38,609 nucleotides of DNA from Chloroflexota bacterium (lineage in GTDB: Bacteria > Chloroflexota > Anaerolineae > Promineifilales > Promineifilaceae): NCBI GenBank assembly GCA_020628815.1, contig JAHDEN010000044.1, positions 1-38,609 of the forward strand. Reading direction: 5' to 3'. A model generated the notes under the pieces. That model did no database searches. It had not been told where the DNA came from and saw nothing but the letters and a program-made list of their open reading frames with translations. The position numbers and the translations under genes are program-made. The stretch's first letter is position 1. Every line of letters begins with the position of its first letter. This document shows, piece after piece, positions 7,444 to 16,184 of this stretch.

Positions 7444-9363
7444 ATGACAGTAAGGACACCCCCCGATCACTCAGAAGAATATAACGATCCGCGTAAATCG
7501 CAGCCATTTCCGGCCGAGCAGTCAGAAACACCGCTGGCCGATGAGCTCAATCGCAAATTAGCCCAGTTCCGTACAATCGGCCGGGAGATTAGCTCGTTCA
7601 TCAACGGCTTTCAGTTTAATGTTAATCGAGATCATGGCGAAGTAAAGATTAATTTGCGCCGCAAGGCCCGGCCGCTGGTTGAACTCGGCCCCCTTTTGCG
7701 GCACTGCAATGTGGTTCATCCACTGCAATCTATCATCGGATGGACCGGTACCCAAACCCCGATGGTTTGGTCAGCCAACCAGCCGCAACGCCATCTGCTC
7801 ATCGCCGGAGCGCCCCATTCGGGTAAAACGGGGCTTTTGCGTTCGCTGCTTCTGACCCAAGTTTTGGCATCACGCCCGGCCAAACTGCAACTGGCCATAA
7901 TCGATGGCAGTTGCCAACGGGGAAACGATTACGATCATAGCGAGCTTAAGCGCTTTAGCCTGTTGCCCCACACCTTAAACCGGCCGCCGACCAATCCAAA
8001 TGAAGTTGCCGAAGTGATTCAGTTCTTGGCCAAAGAAGCGGATCACCGCAAAAAGCATCGGGTTCAAACCCCGCAAATTTTGCTCGTTATCGACAACGTG
8101 GAAGACGTGTTACCGGTAGCTGGCCCAGAGTTCCACCAAAACCTTGAACACATTTTAGACATCGGCCCGCACACAGGCATCTGTGTTATTTTGGCTACCA
8201 ATCGGCCGGAAGACGGCCGCCTGCAAGATTTAATCAGCGGAATCGAACTTGACCGCATGGTGGGCAAAATGCATTCGGCCGGGCAAGCAACATTTGCAAC
8301 CGGCATAGAAAATTCAGATGCTGAATATCTTGAGGGAAATGGTGAATTCCTCGCCATGATTAACCAGCAAGGGTTCCATTTTCAGGCGGCGTGGGTCAAC
8401 GACCGATTGCTAGATCGATATTTAAAATACGTTCTTGAGCCCAAACAACCGACCCTGCTTGCTTGGGATTTATTTGATCAGCTTGACGACATCTACGAAG
8501 AAGCAGAAGAAATAGATGATGAGTATTTTGATGAGGACGATAGTGATGTCGATCCTGTCGAAGAAGCCGAGCCGATCAATGCCAAGCGATCCATCCGCCA
8601 AGAATCGATTCGTGAACAACAAATTTATACGCAGCTCAACCCGTCGTGGTTGGATGAAACGCAGGCCGAAAACCGTCGAGTCATTTCTGAAGAGCTATTC
8701 GCTGAATATGACGTGGATTCAGATGATGAGGGTTTTGATGAACAAGAGGAAGAAGAACAGCTAGATGAGCAGGAACATCAGCTGGGCTGGCGTACTCTGC
8801 GGCCGTTTGCATCTGCCCCTACCGCCGATGAGGATTCTGAGGATCAAGCTGGGTATGAAGAAGAGGATGACGAGGACGAGGATTTTGAACTTTCGGAAGA
8901 GGAAGACTCAAATGATTCAACCGCTTTGACATACGAACCGCTTGAAAGCGCGGCCGAAGCTGAGCCTGATAGCAAGGGTCAACAAGATGACCCCAGCGAC
9001 ATCGAGCCTGAAGAAATCCACAAACAGATTCGAAGGACCTCGCTTCCCCGACCAAAACCAACGATTCGCTCAAGCTTTAAGCCAATTCCGAAACCGTCGG
9101 CCGGGGAAACAAAAACGTCCCAACAAAATGAACATGAAGATGACGAGTTTGAATCAGAATTGCTTTCTGAGCAGGCTCCAACTGAATCTTCGCCAAAAGC
9201 AGAAGCCGACGATCAACCGTTTGATCCATGGCAAAGTGGGCTTGATGAGCTAGACGAAAAGCCATCCACCAATCTAACAAACAAAATCGACCGGCCTGGC
9301 CGGTTGGCAAAGAAAAAACCGATCAAAAAAAGAATCCGGCCGATCAATCGAACTGAAGATTAG
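7444..9363 (+). CDS. Cytoplasmic FtsK/SpoIIIE-like (EccC-like) ATPase with a long acidic disordered tail
   Basis: A 639-aa protein without membrane helices. Residues ~1-115 are a poorly defined N-terminal domain, ~115-335 an FtsK/SpoIIIE-type RecA fold, and ~350-639 a highly acidic low-complexity tail ending in a basic patch. Walker A is GAPHSGKT (122-129). The Walker B region is ILLVIDNVEDV, where Asp217 is kept but the following catalytic Glu of motor FtsK domains is Asn. GICVILATNRPED and the later EYLEGNGEFL segment match the usual sensor and pore-loop-side positions. This resembles the degenerate ATPase domains of type VII secretion EccC proteins more than DNA-translocating FtsK, and no gamma DNA-binding domain is visible. 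TAGGTG (7432-7437) is the SD for ATG 7444; the upstream in-frame GTG at 7435 overlaps it and is less likely. A 73-aa gene follows 30 bp later. Confidence 0.75.
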   Translation: MTVRTPPDHSEEYNDPRKSQPFPAEQSETPLADELNRKLAQFRTIGREISSFINGFQFNVNRDHGEVKINLRRKARPLVELGPLLRHCNVVHPLQSIIGWTGTQTPMVWSANQPQRHLLIAGAPHSGKTGLLRSLLLTQVLASRPAKLQLAIIDGSCQRGNDYDHSELKRFSLLPHTLNRPPTNPNEVAEVIQFLAKEADHRKKHRVQTPQILLVIDNVEDVLPVAGPEFHQNLEHILDIGPHTGICVILATNRPEDGRLQDLISGIELDRMVGKMHSAGQATFATGIENSDAEYLEGNGEFLAMINQQGFHFQAAWVNDRLLDRYLKYVLEPKQPTLLAWDLFDQLDDIYEEAEEIDDEYFDEDDSDVDPVEEAEPINAKRSIRQESIREQQIYTQLNPSWLDETQAENRRVISEELFAEYDVDSDDEGFDEQEEEEQLDEQEHQLGWRTLRPFASAPTADEDSEDQAGYEEEDDEDEDFELSEEEDSNDSTALTYEPLESAAEAEPDSKGQQDDPSDIEPEEIHKQIRRTSLPRPKPTIRSSFKPIPKPSAGETKTSQQNEHEDDEFESELLSEQAPTESSPKAEADDQPFDPWQSGLDELDEKPSTNLTNKIDRPGRLAKKKPIKKRIRPINRTED

Positions 9364-9393
9364 GCCAATTACAAAACTTAAAGGAGAAATGAA

Positions 9394-9615
9394 ATGAATG
9401 AAGGTATGTTGTGGCTCGATGATACAAAAGACCGCTCTGTTGAAGACAAAATACTCGGTGCGTTGGCTTGGTACAAAGCAAATTACAATCCAAAACCAAC
9501 TCTGTGTTTTGTGAACCAAGCGGTTTCTAGCGAAGAGACTCTGATTGAAGGGATCGATATCCGGCCGTCTTCGTTTATTCAACCCAACCACTTTTGGATC
9601 GGCACAGCCTCTTAA
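9394..9615 (+). CDS. Small conserved-looking protein, hypothetical, companion of the FtsK-like gene
   Basis: A 73-aa soluble protein with an acidic N-terminus, a helix (VEDKILGALAWYKANY) and a strand-like TLCFVN followed by IDIRPSSFIQPNHFWIG. I do not recognise a named family. AAAGGAG lies 6 nt before the ATG. It begins 30 bp after the FtsK-like gene and shares its promoter, so it may act with that ATPase. A GC-rich inverted repeat follows the stop. Confidence 0.7.
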   Translation: MNEGMLWLDDTKDRSVEDKILGALAWYKANYNPKPTLCFVNQAVSSEETLIEGIDIRPSSFIQPNHFWIGTAS

Positions 9616-9628
9616 CCTGCAATCTGCC

Positions 9629-9655
9629 ACCGCCCAAACCGATGATTTGGGCGGT
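9629..9655. terminator. GC-rich hairpin between convergent genes
   Basis: ACCGCCCAAA (9629-9638) and TTTGGGCGGT (9646-9655) form a perfect 10-bp stem with a 7-nt loop. Neither strand has a T-run afterwards. The site sits between the stops of the convergent 73-aa and TetR-like genes, so a bidirectional, inefficient terminator or 3'-end stabiliser is likely. Confidence 0.6.
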
Positions 9656-9664
9656 TACACTCGC

Positions 9665-10300
9665 CTACCGTTCCTCAAACACCCCTTCCATATAATTGTT
9701 TAAAAGATGGGTTACTGTTGAGTCTATGTAGCCGTGTTTTTCCCCTGTAATTTCAATCACCGCCAAGCCTTGCAACACATCAGCCATATTGCGTGCCGCA
9801 ACCTCGAAATCAATTGTGCCTAAATTGCATGATGCCAACACAATGTGTAGCAATCGAATCAGTTGGCTCAAATATTTCCGGCCGATAGATGTGTCGCGTC
9901 CTTGGCAAACCGATAAGTAGTAACTCCCCTTGTTGCTGCTAACAAATTCTCGGTATGCGTTTATGATCCCGTCAAGCCCCTCTCGGCCTGACTGACGTGC
10001 GGCAACATGACGCAGCTTGCGCAACAGATCATTCCAACCGGTATCAATTAACTCATTTTCAAAATCATCAAACGATTCAAATAGCAGAAAAAACCGTTGC
10101 TCCGGAATATCTAATTGGCGAACCAAATACTCCCCAGTAATCCCTTCCGGCCGTTTGGCCGTGCTCATCAAATGCAATGCCTTTTCAATTACAACCGTTC
10201 TATGCTCCCGCTGACGGATAAATAATTGAGGCACTTCTGCATGATCGTTTTGTGCAAAATGGCGCGGGCTCCCCAAAAATTCCTCTGTGTGATTCACCAT
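9665..10300 (-). CDS. TetR/AcrR-like transcriptional regulator
   Basis: About 211 aa. After a ~30-residue N-terminal extension, residues ~33-80 follow the TetR helix-turn-helix layout (VIEKALHLM, ITGEYLVRQLDIPEQRFFLLFESFDDFENEL), with FFLLFESFDDFE at the place of the usual LYxYFxSKExL. The C-terminal half (REGLDGIINAYREFV onward) is helical and fits a TetR ligand-binding and dimerisation domain of the WHG type. The frame extends to a TTG at 10324, but ATG 10300 is chosen because a perfect palindrome that looks like the gene's own operator occupies 10323-10346. It is divergent from the gamma-glutamyltransferase gene, which it may regulate. Ligand unknown. Confidence 0.72.
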   Translation of the reverse strand: MVNHTEEFLGSPRHFAQNDHAEVPQLFIRQREHRTVVIEKALHLMSTAKRPEGITGEYLVRQLDIPEQRFFLLFESFDDFENELIDTGWNDLLRKLRHVAARQSGREGLDGIINAYREFVSSNKGSYYLSVCQGRDTSIGRKYLSQLIRLLHIVLASCNLGTIDFEVAARNMADVLQGLAVIEITGEKHGYIDSTVTHLLNNYMEGVFEER

Positions 10301-10322
10301 GATCTTCAACTTGCTCACAACC

Positions 10323-10346
10323 AATCATTTAAGCAAATAAATGATT
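10323..10346. promoter_or_regulatory. Palindromic operator candidate for the TetR-like regulator
   Basis: AATCATTTA (10323-10331) and TAAATGATT (10338-10346) are perfect 9-bp inverted arms with a 6-bp spacer. The site lies 22 bp upstream of the regulator's preferred start, in the intergenic space shared with the divergent gamma-glutamyltransferase gene. Size and position are typical for TetR autoregulation. The rest of the spacer holds two GATTACAA copies near 10457-10480 and no clear promoter. Confidence 0.6.
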
Positions 10347-10541
10347 AAGCTCGACTTGACCTCTAATAGCCTACTTCCTAGGTTTGCTTCCAGTTCTGAT
10401 TTATAGTCACATCTTATTCCAGTTGTCATCCATCCAAAAAAAGTTGTTTTTGAGATATGATTACAAGAGTAAGATTACAAAATCAGTCTACGTGTCTTAA
10501 ATTACACCCTTACTTACAAATCTTGTTCTAGGCGATACCCA

Positions 10542-12161
10542 ATGATTAATTTCCACACTCAGTTCAACAGCCGCCGATCCAACATAATCGGCAAAAACGG
10601 AATGGTTGCCACCAGCCAACCTCTTGCGGCCCAAGCTGGTATTGATATTTTGCGTTCAGGCGGCAACGCGATAGACGCCGCAATTGCGACAGTGGCGGCC
10701 CTTTGTGTAACCGAACCTTGCTCAACCGGAATCGGGGGCGATGCATTTGCCCTTATTTGGTCGGCCAAAGACAAACGGCTGTTTGGCTTAAACGCCAGCG
10801 GGCCAGCACCGGCCGCGCTTTCGGCCAATTACGTTCGGGAACAGGGGCATACCGAGTTTCCGGCCTTGGGTGGCCTTGCGGTTACTGTACCAGGTGCGGT
10901 ACGTGGTTGGGAAAAAGCCTTAGACAAATTCGGCAGTTTACCCCTAGAACGCATCTTAAAAAGCGCCATCGACTACGCTAAAAACGGATATCCGGTCAGC
11001 GAAAAGATCGCATGGCAATGGAGCCGCTCGGCTGAAAAAATGAGCCGTCTCGCAAATTCAAAGCGGGTCTGGCTCCCCTACGAAGGGGGAAGAGGGCCAC
11101 GGCCGAGCGAGATGTTTAGCAACCCCGAGGTCGCAGCCACGCTTCAAACAATTGTTGACAAAGGGTATGACGCTTTTTACACCGGCGATATCGCTCAGCA
11201 AATTGCAGATTGTGTGCAGGCTGATGGGGGCTTTTTAACCACAGATGATTTGGCAAAATATAAAGCGGAATGGGTTGAACCGATCAGCGTCGAATACCGG
11301 CCGGGGTATCGTTTCTTCGAAATCCCACCCAATGGGCAAGGGCTAACGGCCCTGCTAGCCCTGAACATCATGAAAGGGTACGACGTTAAAGGGATGGGGC
11401 ACGGAACATACGAATACACCCACACGATGACAGAGGCGGTCAAGCTGGCGTTTGCTGATGCCCATGCGTTTATTGCAGACCCCAAACATGCGCAAATCCC
11501 CATGGCCGAGCTACTAAGCGACAGCTATACGCAAGAGCGACGCAGCTTGATTGATAGCAAATCGACCCTGACCCCTACGGCCGGAAACCCGCAACAGCGC
11601 GGTGACACCGTGTACCTAACAGTGGCTGACGCTGAGGGGAATATGGTTAGCTGGATCCAGAGTTTGTACATGGGCTTTGGCTCTGGGCTAACGGCTGGCA
11701 CAACCGGCGTGCAGTTACAAAACCGTGGGGCAAACTTTACGCTCGAAGAAGGGCACCCGAACGAGGCGGCCGGTGGCAAACGTCCATTCCACACCATTAT
11801 TCCTGGCTTTATCACCAAAAATGATCAGGCTTGGGCCAGCTTTGGGGTGATGGGTGGCTTCATGCAGCCTCAGGGTCATTTACAAGTTGGTAGCGCTCTG
11901 GTTGACTTCGACATGAGCCCCCAAGCCGCATTAGATGCCCCCCGCTTCTATTGGCAAAAAGACAAGCTCGTCGCCTTGGAGCCATCGTTTGGCTCACCCA
12001 TGTATGAAGAGATGCGGCTGCGCGGGCATCAGCTTATGCCGGTGTCACAAGCTGAAAGATTGCATTATGGGGGTGGGCAGGCGATTGTTCGTGATCCTGA
12101 TTCTGGCGTCTATATCGGTGGGTCAGAACCACGGAATGATGGTGCCGCAGCAGGCTTCTAA
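10542..12161 (+). CDS. Gamma-glutamyltransferase / glutathione hydrolase family (T3)
   Basis: A 539-aa Ntn-hydrolase precursor of normal family length that would cleave or transfer gamma-glutamyl groups. The N-terminal block GMVATSQPLAAQAGIDILRSG and the segment ending TGIGGDAF are hallmarks. Thr356 in GDTVYLTVAD aligns with the E. coli GGT nucleophile Thr391 (TTHYSVVD), so processing should occur before it. NMVSWIQSLYMGFGSG and GGKRPFHTIIPGF match the small-subunit active-site regions, though the usual PLSSM-type segment is replaced by RPFHTI. No signal peptide is present, so a cytoplasmic enzyme is inferred, unlike the periplasmic E. coli protein. Some members of this family prefer other gamma-glutamyl or acyl substrates. 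It is divergent from the TetR-like gene. Confidence 0.9.
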   Translation: MINFHTQFNSRRSNIIGKNGMVATSQPLAAQAGIDILRSGGNAIDAAIATVAALCVTEPCSTGIGGDAFALIWSAKDKRLFGLNASGPAPAALSANYVREQGHTEFPALGGLAVTVPGAVRGWEKALDKFGSLPLERILKSAIDYAKNGYPVSEKIAWQWSRSAEKMSRLANSKRVWLPYEGGRGPRPSEMFSNPEVAATLQTIVDKGYDAFYTGDIAQQIADCVQADGGFLTTDDLAKYKAEWVEPISVEYRPGYRFFEIPPNGQGLTALLALNIMKGYDVKGMGHGTYEYTHTMTEAVKLAFADAHAFIADPKHAQIPMAELLSDSYTQERRSLIDSKSTLTPTAGNPQQRGDTVYLTVADAEGNMVSWIQSLYMGFGSGLTAGTTGVQLQNRGANFTLEEGHPNEAAGGKRPFHTIIPGFITKNDQAWASFGVMGGFMQPQGHLQVGSALVDFDMSPQAALDAPRFYWQKDKLVALEPSFGSPMYEEMRLRGHQLMPVSQAERLHYGGGQAIVRDPDSGVYIGGSEPRNDGAAAGF

Positions 12162-12211
12162 GTTGTTATAAAATCGAATCTTTCGCAAACGGCCGATGAG
12201 GCGCGTATCGA

Positions 12212-14968
12212 TTAAACGTTTAACGCTTTGGTCAATACCGTTTCATCGGCCGAACTGTTTAGGTACGACATTTCAAGCGGGCGCGCATCGGCCGGAGTTT
12301 GGCGGCGAGGAAGCACAATGTGGAAGGTTGAGCCAGGTAGGGCGTCTTCATCATAGCCAGGGCTTTCGGCCCATACTTGCCCGTTATGGGCGGTGACAAT
12401 GCCGCGCACAATGGCCAAGCCTAAACCAGGGCCGCCACCCCGGAACTCAACCTTGCTGGTTGAATGCAGATCAATTTCGCTAATCTGGAAAAACTTCTCA
12501 AAGATCAAATTAATATCGCCCGCTTCAATGCCGATGCCTGTGTCTTGAATCGACACCTGAATGCCGTCAGACGGCCATTCTTTATTTGGGGGATTTTCTA
12601 ACCACGAATTTGCAGAAATTCGGATCTCACCCCCATCAGGCGTGTATTTAATCGCGTTATTAACCAGATGTTCAAAAATTTTGCGTATCCCCACTAAGTC
12701 TGCATCAATAATCGGCAGGTTGCGGGTTGAATCATCAAAGGTGAGGGTCAGTTGGCGGGTTGTGATTTCTGTATCAAAAAAGTTTTTGATGCTATCAAAC
12801 AGGTCCTTCATCCGGATCGGTTCCGGCCGGATTTCGAGCGTTCTGTAGTCGATGCGGGTCAAATCAAGCAGATTTTCCACCAGCTCATTAATCCGAGAAA
12901 CTCCCTTTAAAATCCCATCAACAATTCGCTTGTTCTGAGGATCATTTTGAATTTTTTCTTTCTTCTGCAAAATCTCACCGTACCCCCGAATAATAGTGAT
13001 GGGTGTCTTTAACTCGTGAGATGCGATACTCACAAATCGAGATTTTGTCTGATCTAAACGATCGAGATCCGCATAAGCTTGCTGTACAGCATCGGTCCGG
13101 TTCCGCATTTCAAATTCCATCTGGTCTTGAAGGCGGCTAATCTTTTGTTTTTGCTGCACGTTTTCTAAGGCTAACCAAGATTGGTTGATAATGGTTGTGG
13201 CAATCGAGCGATCTTCGGCCGTAAATGACTCTGTTTCAAGACGAGAAAAGCAGACAAACCCGGCAATCCGGCCGGATTCTGCCAAAAACGGAATGCCGAG
13301 CCAGCATCCATCTAAGAACAGTGACCGCCAACGGTTAGGAATAGATTTTGATTTCGGCAAGTCAATCGCATACGGCCGTCCCAAATCTTGGATGTGCATA
13401 AAGACATCATCTTTATCGTTATAGTCGGGAGTAATTTTTGATCCTTTTCGAACCAAAATCCCTTTATACGCAGCGTTGACCTCAAGCATTTTGCCATCCC
13501 ACAAAAGAACGGCCGCCCCATCATAATCGATCAGGGTGTCTAAATGGCGCAACATTTTGCTAAACAGATTGGGCAGATTTGAAGACGCAACAAGCTCTTC
13601 ACCGATCCCTTTTAATGCATCGGCTAAATGCAAACGGGCACGGCCGCCTTCAATAATTTGCAGATTGCGCACAGACATCGCGATTAAGTCAGCAATCGAC
13701 TGGAATTGCAGAACATGATCACGGTTAAACGGGACCTGAGAGGCGTTGTGCAGATCAAGTACGCCTAGAAACAAATTGCCCACCATCAGTGGTAGAGCCA
13801 GCTCTGACCGGGTGTTGGGCAAGGCGTTGCTCTCGTAATAACGTACATCTTCTTTTACATTTTCTGCCAATCCCGGCCGCAGATGTTTGGCAACCCAGCC
13901 CGGTAAACTTTTTTCGTTAACCGGCATTTTGCGCTTGTCATTAATCAAAGACCCCGCTTCTAATACCAGCAAATCTGTCTGGTCTTCGATCAAATAAACC
14001 GCCACATGGTACAGGTCGTACCGTTGGCGCAAAATTTCGATCAAACGGGGCAACAGGTTCTCTAAATCACGAACCGATGCGGCATGCTGAGCGATCGTTA
14101 AGCTTGTTTCAAGCACATGAATATGATCGTTCATCAGGCTTGATGAAACCAATCTTTTAGGCTGAATGAGTGAGTCCCGTTTGTGGCGCTCCGACACCGA
14201 GGAAATCGCCTTATTAAACATTTCAGACATGTCGCTAAGCTCACTGTTCCCCCAAACTTGATCCATCTGGGTTAAATCGCCCGCTTGCCATTTAAGTAAG
14301 CCTTCTTTTATTTGGTTCAAAGGGATAGCGATTGAGAAGGTAAGCAAAGTACCAATGACTAAAATCGTGCCGATAACCATGACGGCCCCAAAAAGAATCC
14401 GCATCACATAACTACTTTGAGTCTCTGACAAACTCTGCAAGAAGTCTTCTTCTCCACCGTTTAGGTTGACCACGGTGTCTGAAAAATTCTGCATGCCTGT
14501 TTCAAGTTTATCGGTGATGACGCGGATATCGTTATTGAGAATTCTGCCGGCTTCTTCCCAGTTCCCATTCCCGGCCGCAAGTTGCACTTTAGCAAGAGCA
14601 GAGTTGTATGCAAGAATATCCCCCTCGAGGCTGCTTTTGGCGGTGAGCAGTGGAGAAAATCCGCCACTTTGTTCAAGCGATTCGGCCGAGACAAACTGAG
14701 ATATTTCAAGCTCATTTGCCCCTACTATCTGCGAAACATCTTCACTATTTTCTTCACGAATCGCTTGATGCAATTCTGTTTGTACAGTAAGCAGTTCTGA
14801 AAAACCCAACCGCATTTCACCGATAATTTTTTCAGTTATCAGCTCAAAACGAACGGATCGAAACAGATCAGCTTGTTGGCTAAGAAAATATATTGAGAAT
14901 AAAGCAATAGGCAGGACAAGAAAGGCAAATGATGCCGCTATGCGCTGTCCAATTGAAAGACGGTTCAT
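12212..14968 (-). CDS. Membrane sensor histidine kinase (4-helix sensor, HAMP, two GAF domains)
   Basis: A 918-aa hybrid-length sensor kinase. Membrane helix 1 spans ~10-30, an extracytoplasmic helical region (~31-185) resembles four-helix-bundle ligand sensors, helix 2 spans ~188-214, then HAMP (~215-265), GAF 1 (~300-440), GAF 2 (~455-605), a coiled coil (~606-640), HisKA with phospho-acceptor His651 in SHELKTP, and HATPase_c. The N box is Asn770-Asn771, G1 is DTGIGI (809-814) and G2 is GGGPGLGL (844-851). The G2 loop has an unusual GGGPG start. No response regulator gene is adjacent, so it is an orphan kinase. The ligand is unknown. A 12-bp palindrome TTAAACGTTTAA overlaps its stop codon. 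Confidence 0.93.
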   Translation of the reverse strand: MNRLSIGQRIAASFAFLVLPIALFSIYFLSQQADLFRSVRFELITEKIIGEMRLGFSELLTVQTELHQAIREENSEDVSQIVGANELEISQFVSAESLEQSGGFSPLLTAKSSLEGDILAYNSALAKVQLAAGNGNWEEAGRILNNDIRVITDKLETGMQNFSDTVVNLNGGEEDFLQSLSETQSSYVMRILFGAVMVIGTILVIGTLLTFSIAIPLNQIKEGLLKWQAGDLTQMDQVWGNSELSDMSEMFNKAISSVSERHKRDSLIQPKRLVSSSLMNDHIHVLETSLTIAQHAASVRDLENLLPRLIEILRQRYDLYHVAVYLIEDQTDLLVLEAGSLINDKRKMPVNEKSLPGWVAKHLRPGLAENVKEDVRYYESNALPNTRSELALPLMVGNLFLGVLDLHNASQVPFNRDHVLQFQSIADLIAMSVRNLQIIEGGRARLHLADALKGIGEELVASSNLPNLFSKMLRHLDTLIDYDGAAVLLWDGKMLEVNAAYKGILVRKGSKITPDYNDKDDVFMHIQDLGRPYAIDLPKSKSIPNRWRSLFLDGCWLGIPFLAESGRIAGFVCFSRLETESFTAEDRSIATTIINQSWLALENVQQKQKISRLQDQMEFEMRNRTDAVQQAYADLDRLDQTKSRFVSIASHELKTPITIIRGYGEILQKKEKIQNDPQNKRIVDGILKGVSRINELVENLLDLTRIDYRTLEIRPEPIRMKDLFDSIKNFFDTEITTRQLTLTFDDSTRNLPIIDADLVGIRKIFEHLVNNAIKYTPDGGEIRISANSWLENPPNKEWPSDGIQVSIQDTGIGIEAGDINLIFEKFFQISEIDLHSTSKVEFRGGGPGLGLAIVRGIVTAHNGQVWAESPGYDEDALPGSTFHIVLPRRQTPADARPLEMSYLNSSADETVLTKALNV

Positions 14969-15383
14969 TTTGGGAAATCCCTTAAAAAAACGAGCAGATA
15001 GATCTATCCCCTAAAGTTAGAAAACGGATATAGCTTAATTTTGGTCGTGGAAACTTTAAAATTCTTTGGTCAGCATTAACATAGAACAAGGCGGCGATGA
15101 TGGGTGAATTGATGGACGAGTACAAAGGGAAAATATAACCAAGAAGTTTAAAGGTTGTTTAACCCCTTTGTATGGAGAACTGCACGTAAGTTGAACTAGG
15201 CTGTTTCTAACATCTCGCAGTTCTAGGCACGATTAATGCTAAAGTCAGTTTAACCCATCAAAATGGGGCCAGACCATTGTTAAACCGTGAAAGGTTTCGT
15301 ATAAATTAGTTATAGATTTGCGTTTCCAGTGGTGGTGCGTTTATATTTCTTCTGCTTTATCCAGAATTTACGTTTTAATAACC
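14969..15383. other. 415-bp divergent intergenic region with repeated motifs
   Basis: No gene is supported. The region separates the divergent histidine kinase and DtxR-like genes. It holds GTTTAACCC twice (15157-15165 and 15248-15256) plus an inverted GTTAAAC (15279-15285), and an 8-bp inverted repeat AGAACTGC / GCAGTTCT (15176-15183, 15217-15224). These may be regulator sites; none matches a known MntR or DtxR box well enough to name. The frame of the downstream regulator is open from 15318, but that part shows no family similarity. Confidence 0.5.
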
Positions 15384-16094
15384 ATGCCTAAAATTCAAGA
15401 TATCCCAGATTCATCAAGATCTAGCCGTGGCGGTATGTCGCACCAGGCGATTGAAGATTACTTAAAATCTATTTATCGCTTGGCTCAGGATGAGTCTCCC
15501 GTCAGTACAAATCGCTTGGCAGAGGCCCGTTCAGTAAAGCCAGCCTCAGTAACCGGCATGCTCAAACGATTGGCCGGTCTTGACTTGGTAAATTACCAAA
15601 AACATTATGGGGTTACGCTAACAGAAGAAGGGAGAAAGATCGCGCTTGAAGTGTTGCGCCATCACCGCCTGATTGAAACGTATTTAATTAAAGCATTGGG
15701 GTTTGAGTGGGATGAGGTGCATGAGCAGGCGGAGCTTCTGGAACATGTGATTAGCGAGAAACTGGAAGAACGCATAGCGGCCTACTTGAATCATCCAGAG
15801 TTTGACCCCCACGGCTCTCCCATTCCAAGGGCGGATGGGTCTGTGCCGCAGGTTCAAACCCGGCCGCTAACCACCATGGTTCTTGGGGATCAGGGTGAAA
15901 TCTCACGGATCGCTACAGACAGCAATTCAACCCTTTTACGCCAGCTGGCCAAACTAGAGCTTGTCCCCGGGCAGCATTTGAAAGTACTCGCTATTTCGGC
16001 CGAACGTGATCAGTTCACCCTACAGCTTAGCGGTAAAGAAGCTCCGGTAGAATTGGGATTTGAGCTCGCAGACGCCATTCTCATAAAAATTTAG
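15384..16094 (+). CDS. DtxR/MntR-type metal-dependent regulator with FeoA-like C-terminal domain
   Basis: About 236 aa: winged helix (~18-80), metal-binding and dimerisation domain (~81-150) and an SH3/FeoA-like domain (~165-236). The anchor sequence DPHGSPIP typical of the family is present. In the ancillary site, ELLEH gives Glu117, Glu120 and His121, where DtxR/IdeR has Cys at the first position; Glu here is the manganese-type choice seen in B. subtilis MntR. Asp25 of EDYLK aligns with MntR Asp8, but the residue matching MntR Glu11 is Lys28, which would alter the second metal site. ATG 15384 is chosen; ATG 15435 (MSHQAIEDY) begins exactly where homology starts and is the main alternative. 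Likely controls metal uptake genes elsewhere; mgtE is in the window but for magnesium. Confidence 0.88.
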   Translation: MPKIQDIPDSSRSSRGGMSHQAIEDYLKSIYRLAQDESPVSTNRLAEARSVKPASVTGMLKRLAGLDLVNYQKHYGVTLTEEGRKIALEVLRHHRLIETYLIKALGFEWDEVHEQAELLEHVISEKLEERIAAYLNHPEFDPHGSPIPRADGSVPQVQTRPLTTMVLGDQGEISRIATDSNSTLLRQLAKLELVPGQHLKVLAISAERDQFTLQLSGKEAPVELGFELADAILIKI

Positions 16095-16137
16095 AGCTAA
16101 TCTAAAAGTCGCATTCTCCCTATCAAATCTCCCCCCC

Positions 16138-16169
16138 CAAAAAAAGGGGCTGAACATAATCCAACCCCT
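16138..16169 (-). terminator. Terminator of the translin-family gene
   Basis: Read on the minus strand, an imperfect stem AGGGGTTGG / CAGCCCCT (16169-16161 with 16152-16145, one mismatch) is followed by seven T. It lies just after the stop of the minus-strand gene ending at 16185. On the plus strand there is no T-run, so the DtxR-like gene is not clearly served. Confidence 0.65.
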
Positions 16170-16184
16170 CTCCCCTATCCGTTT

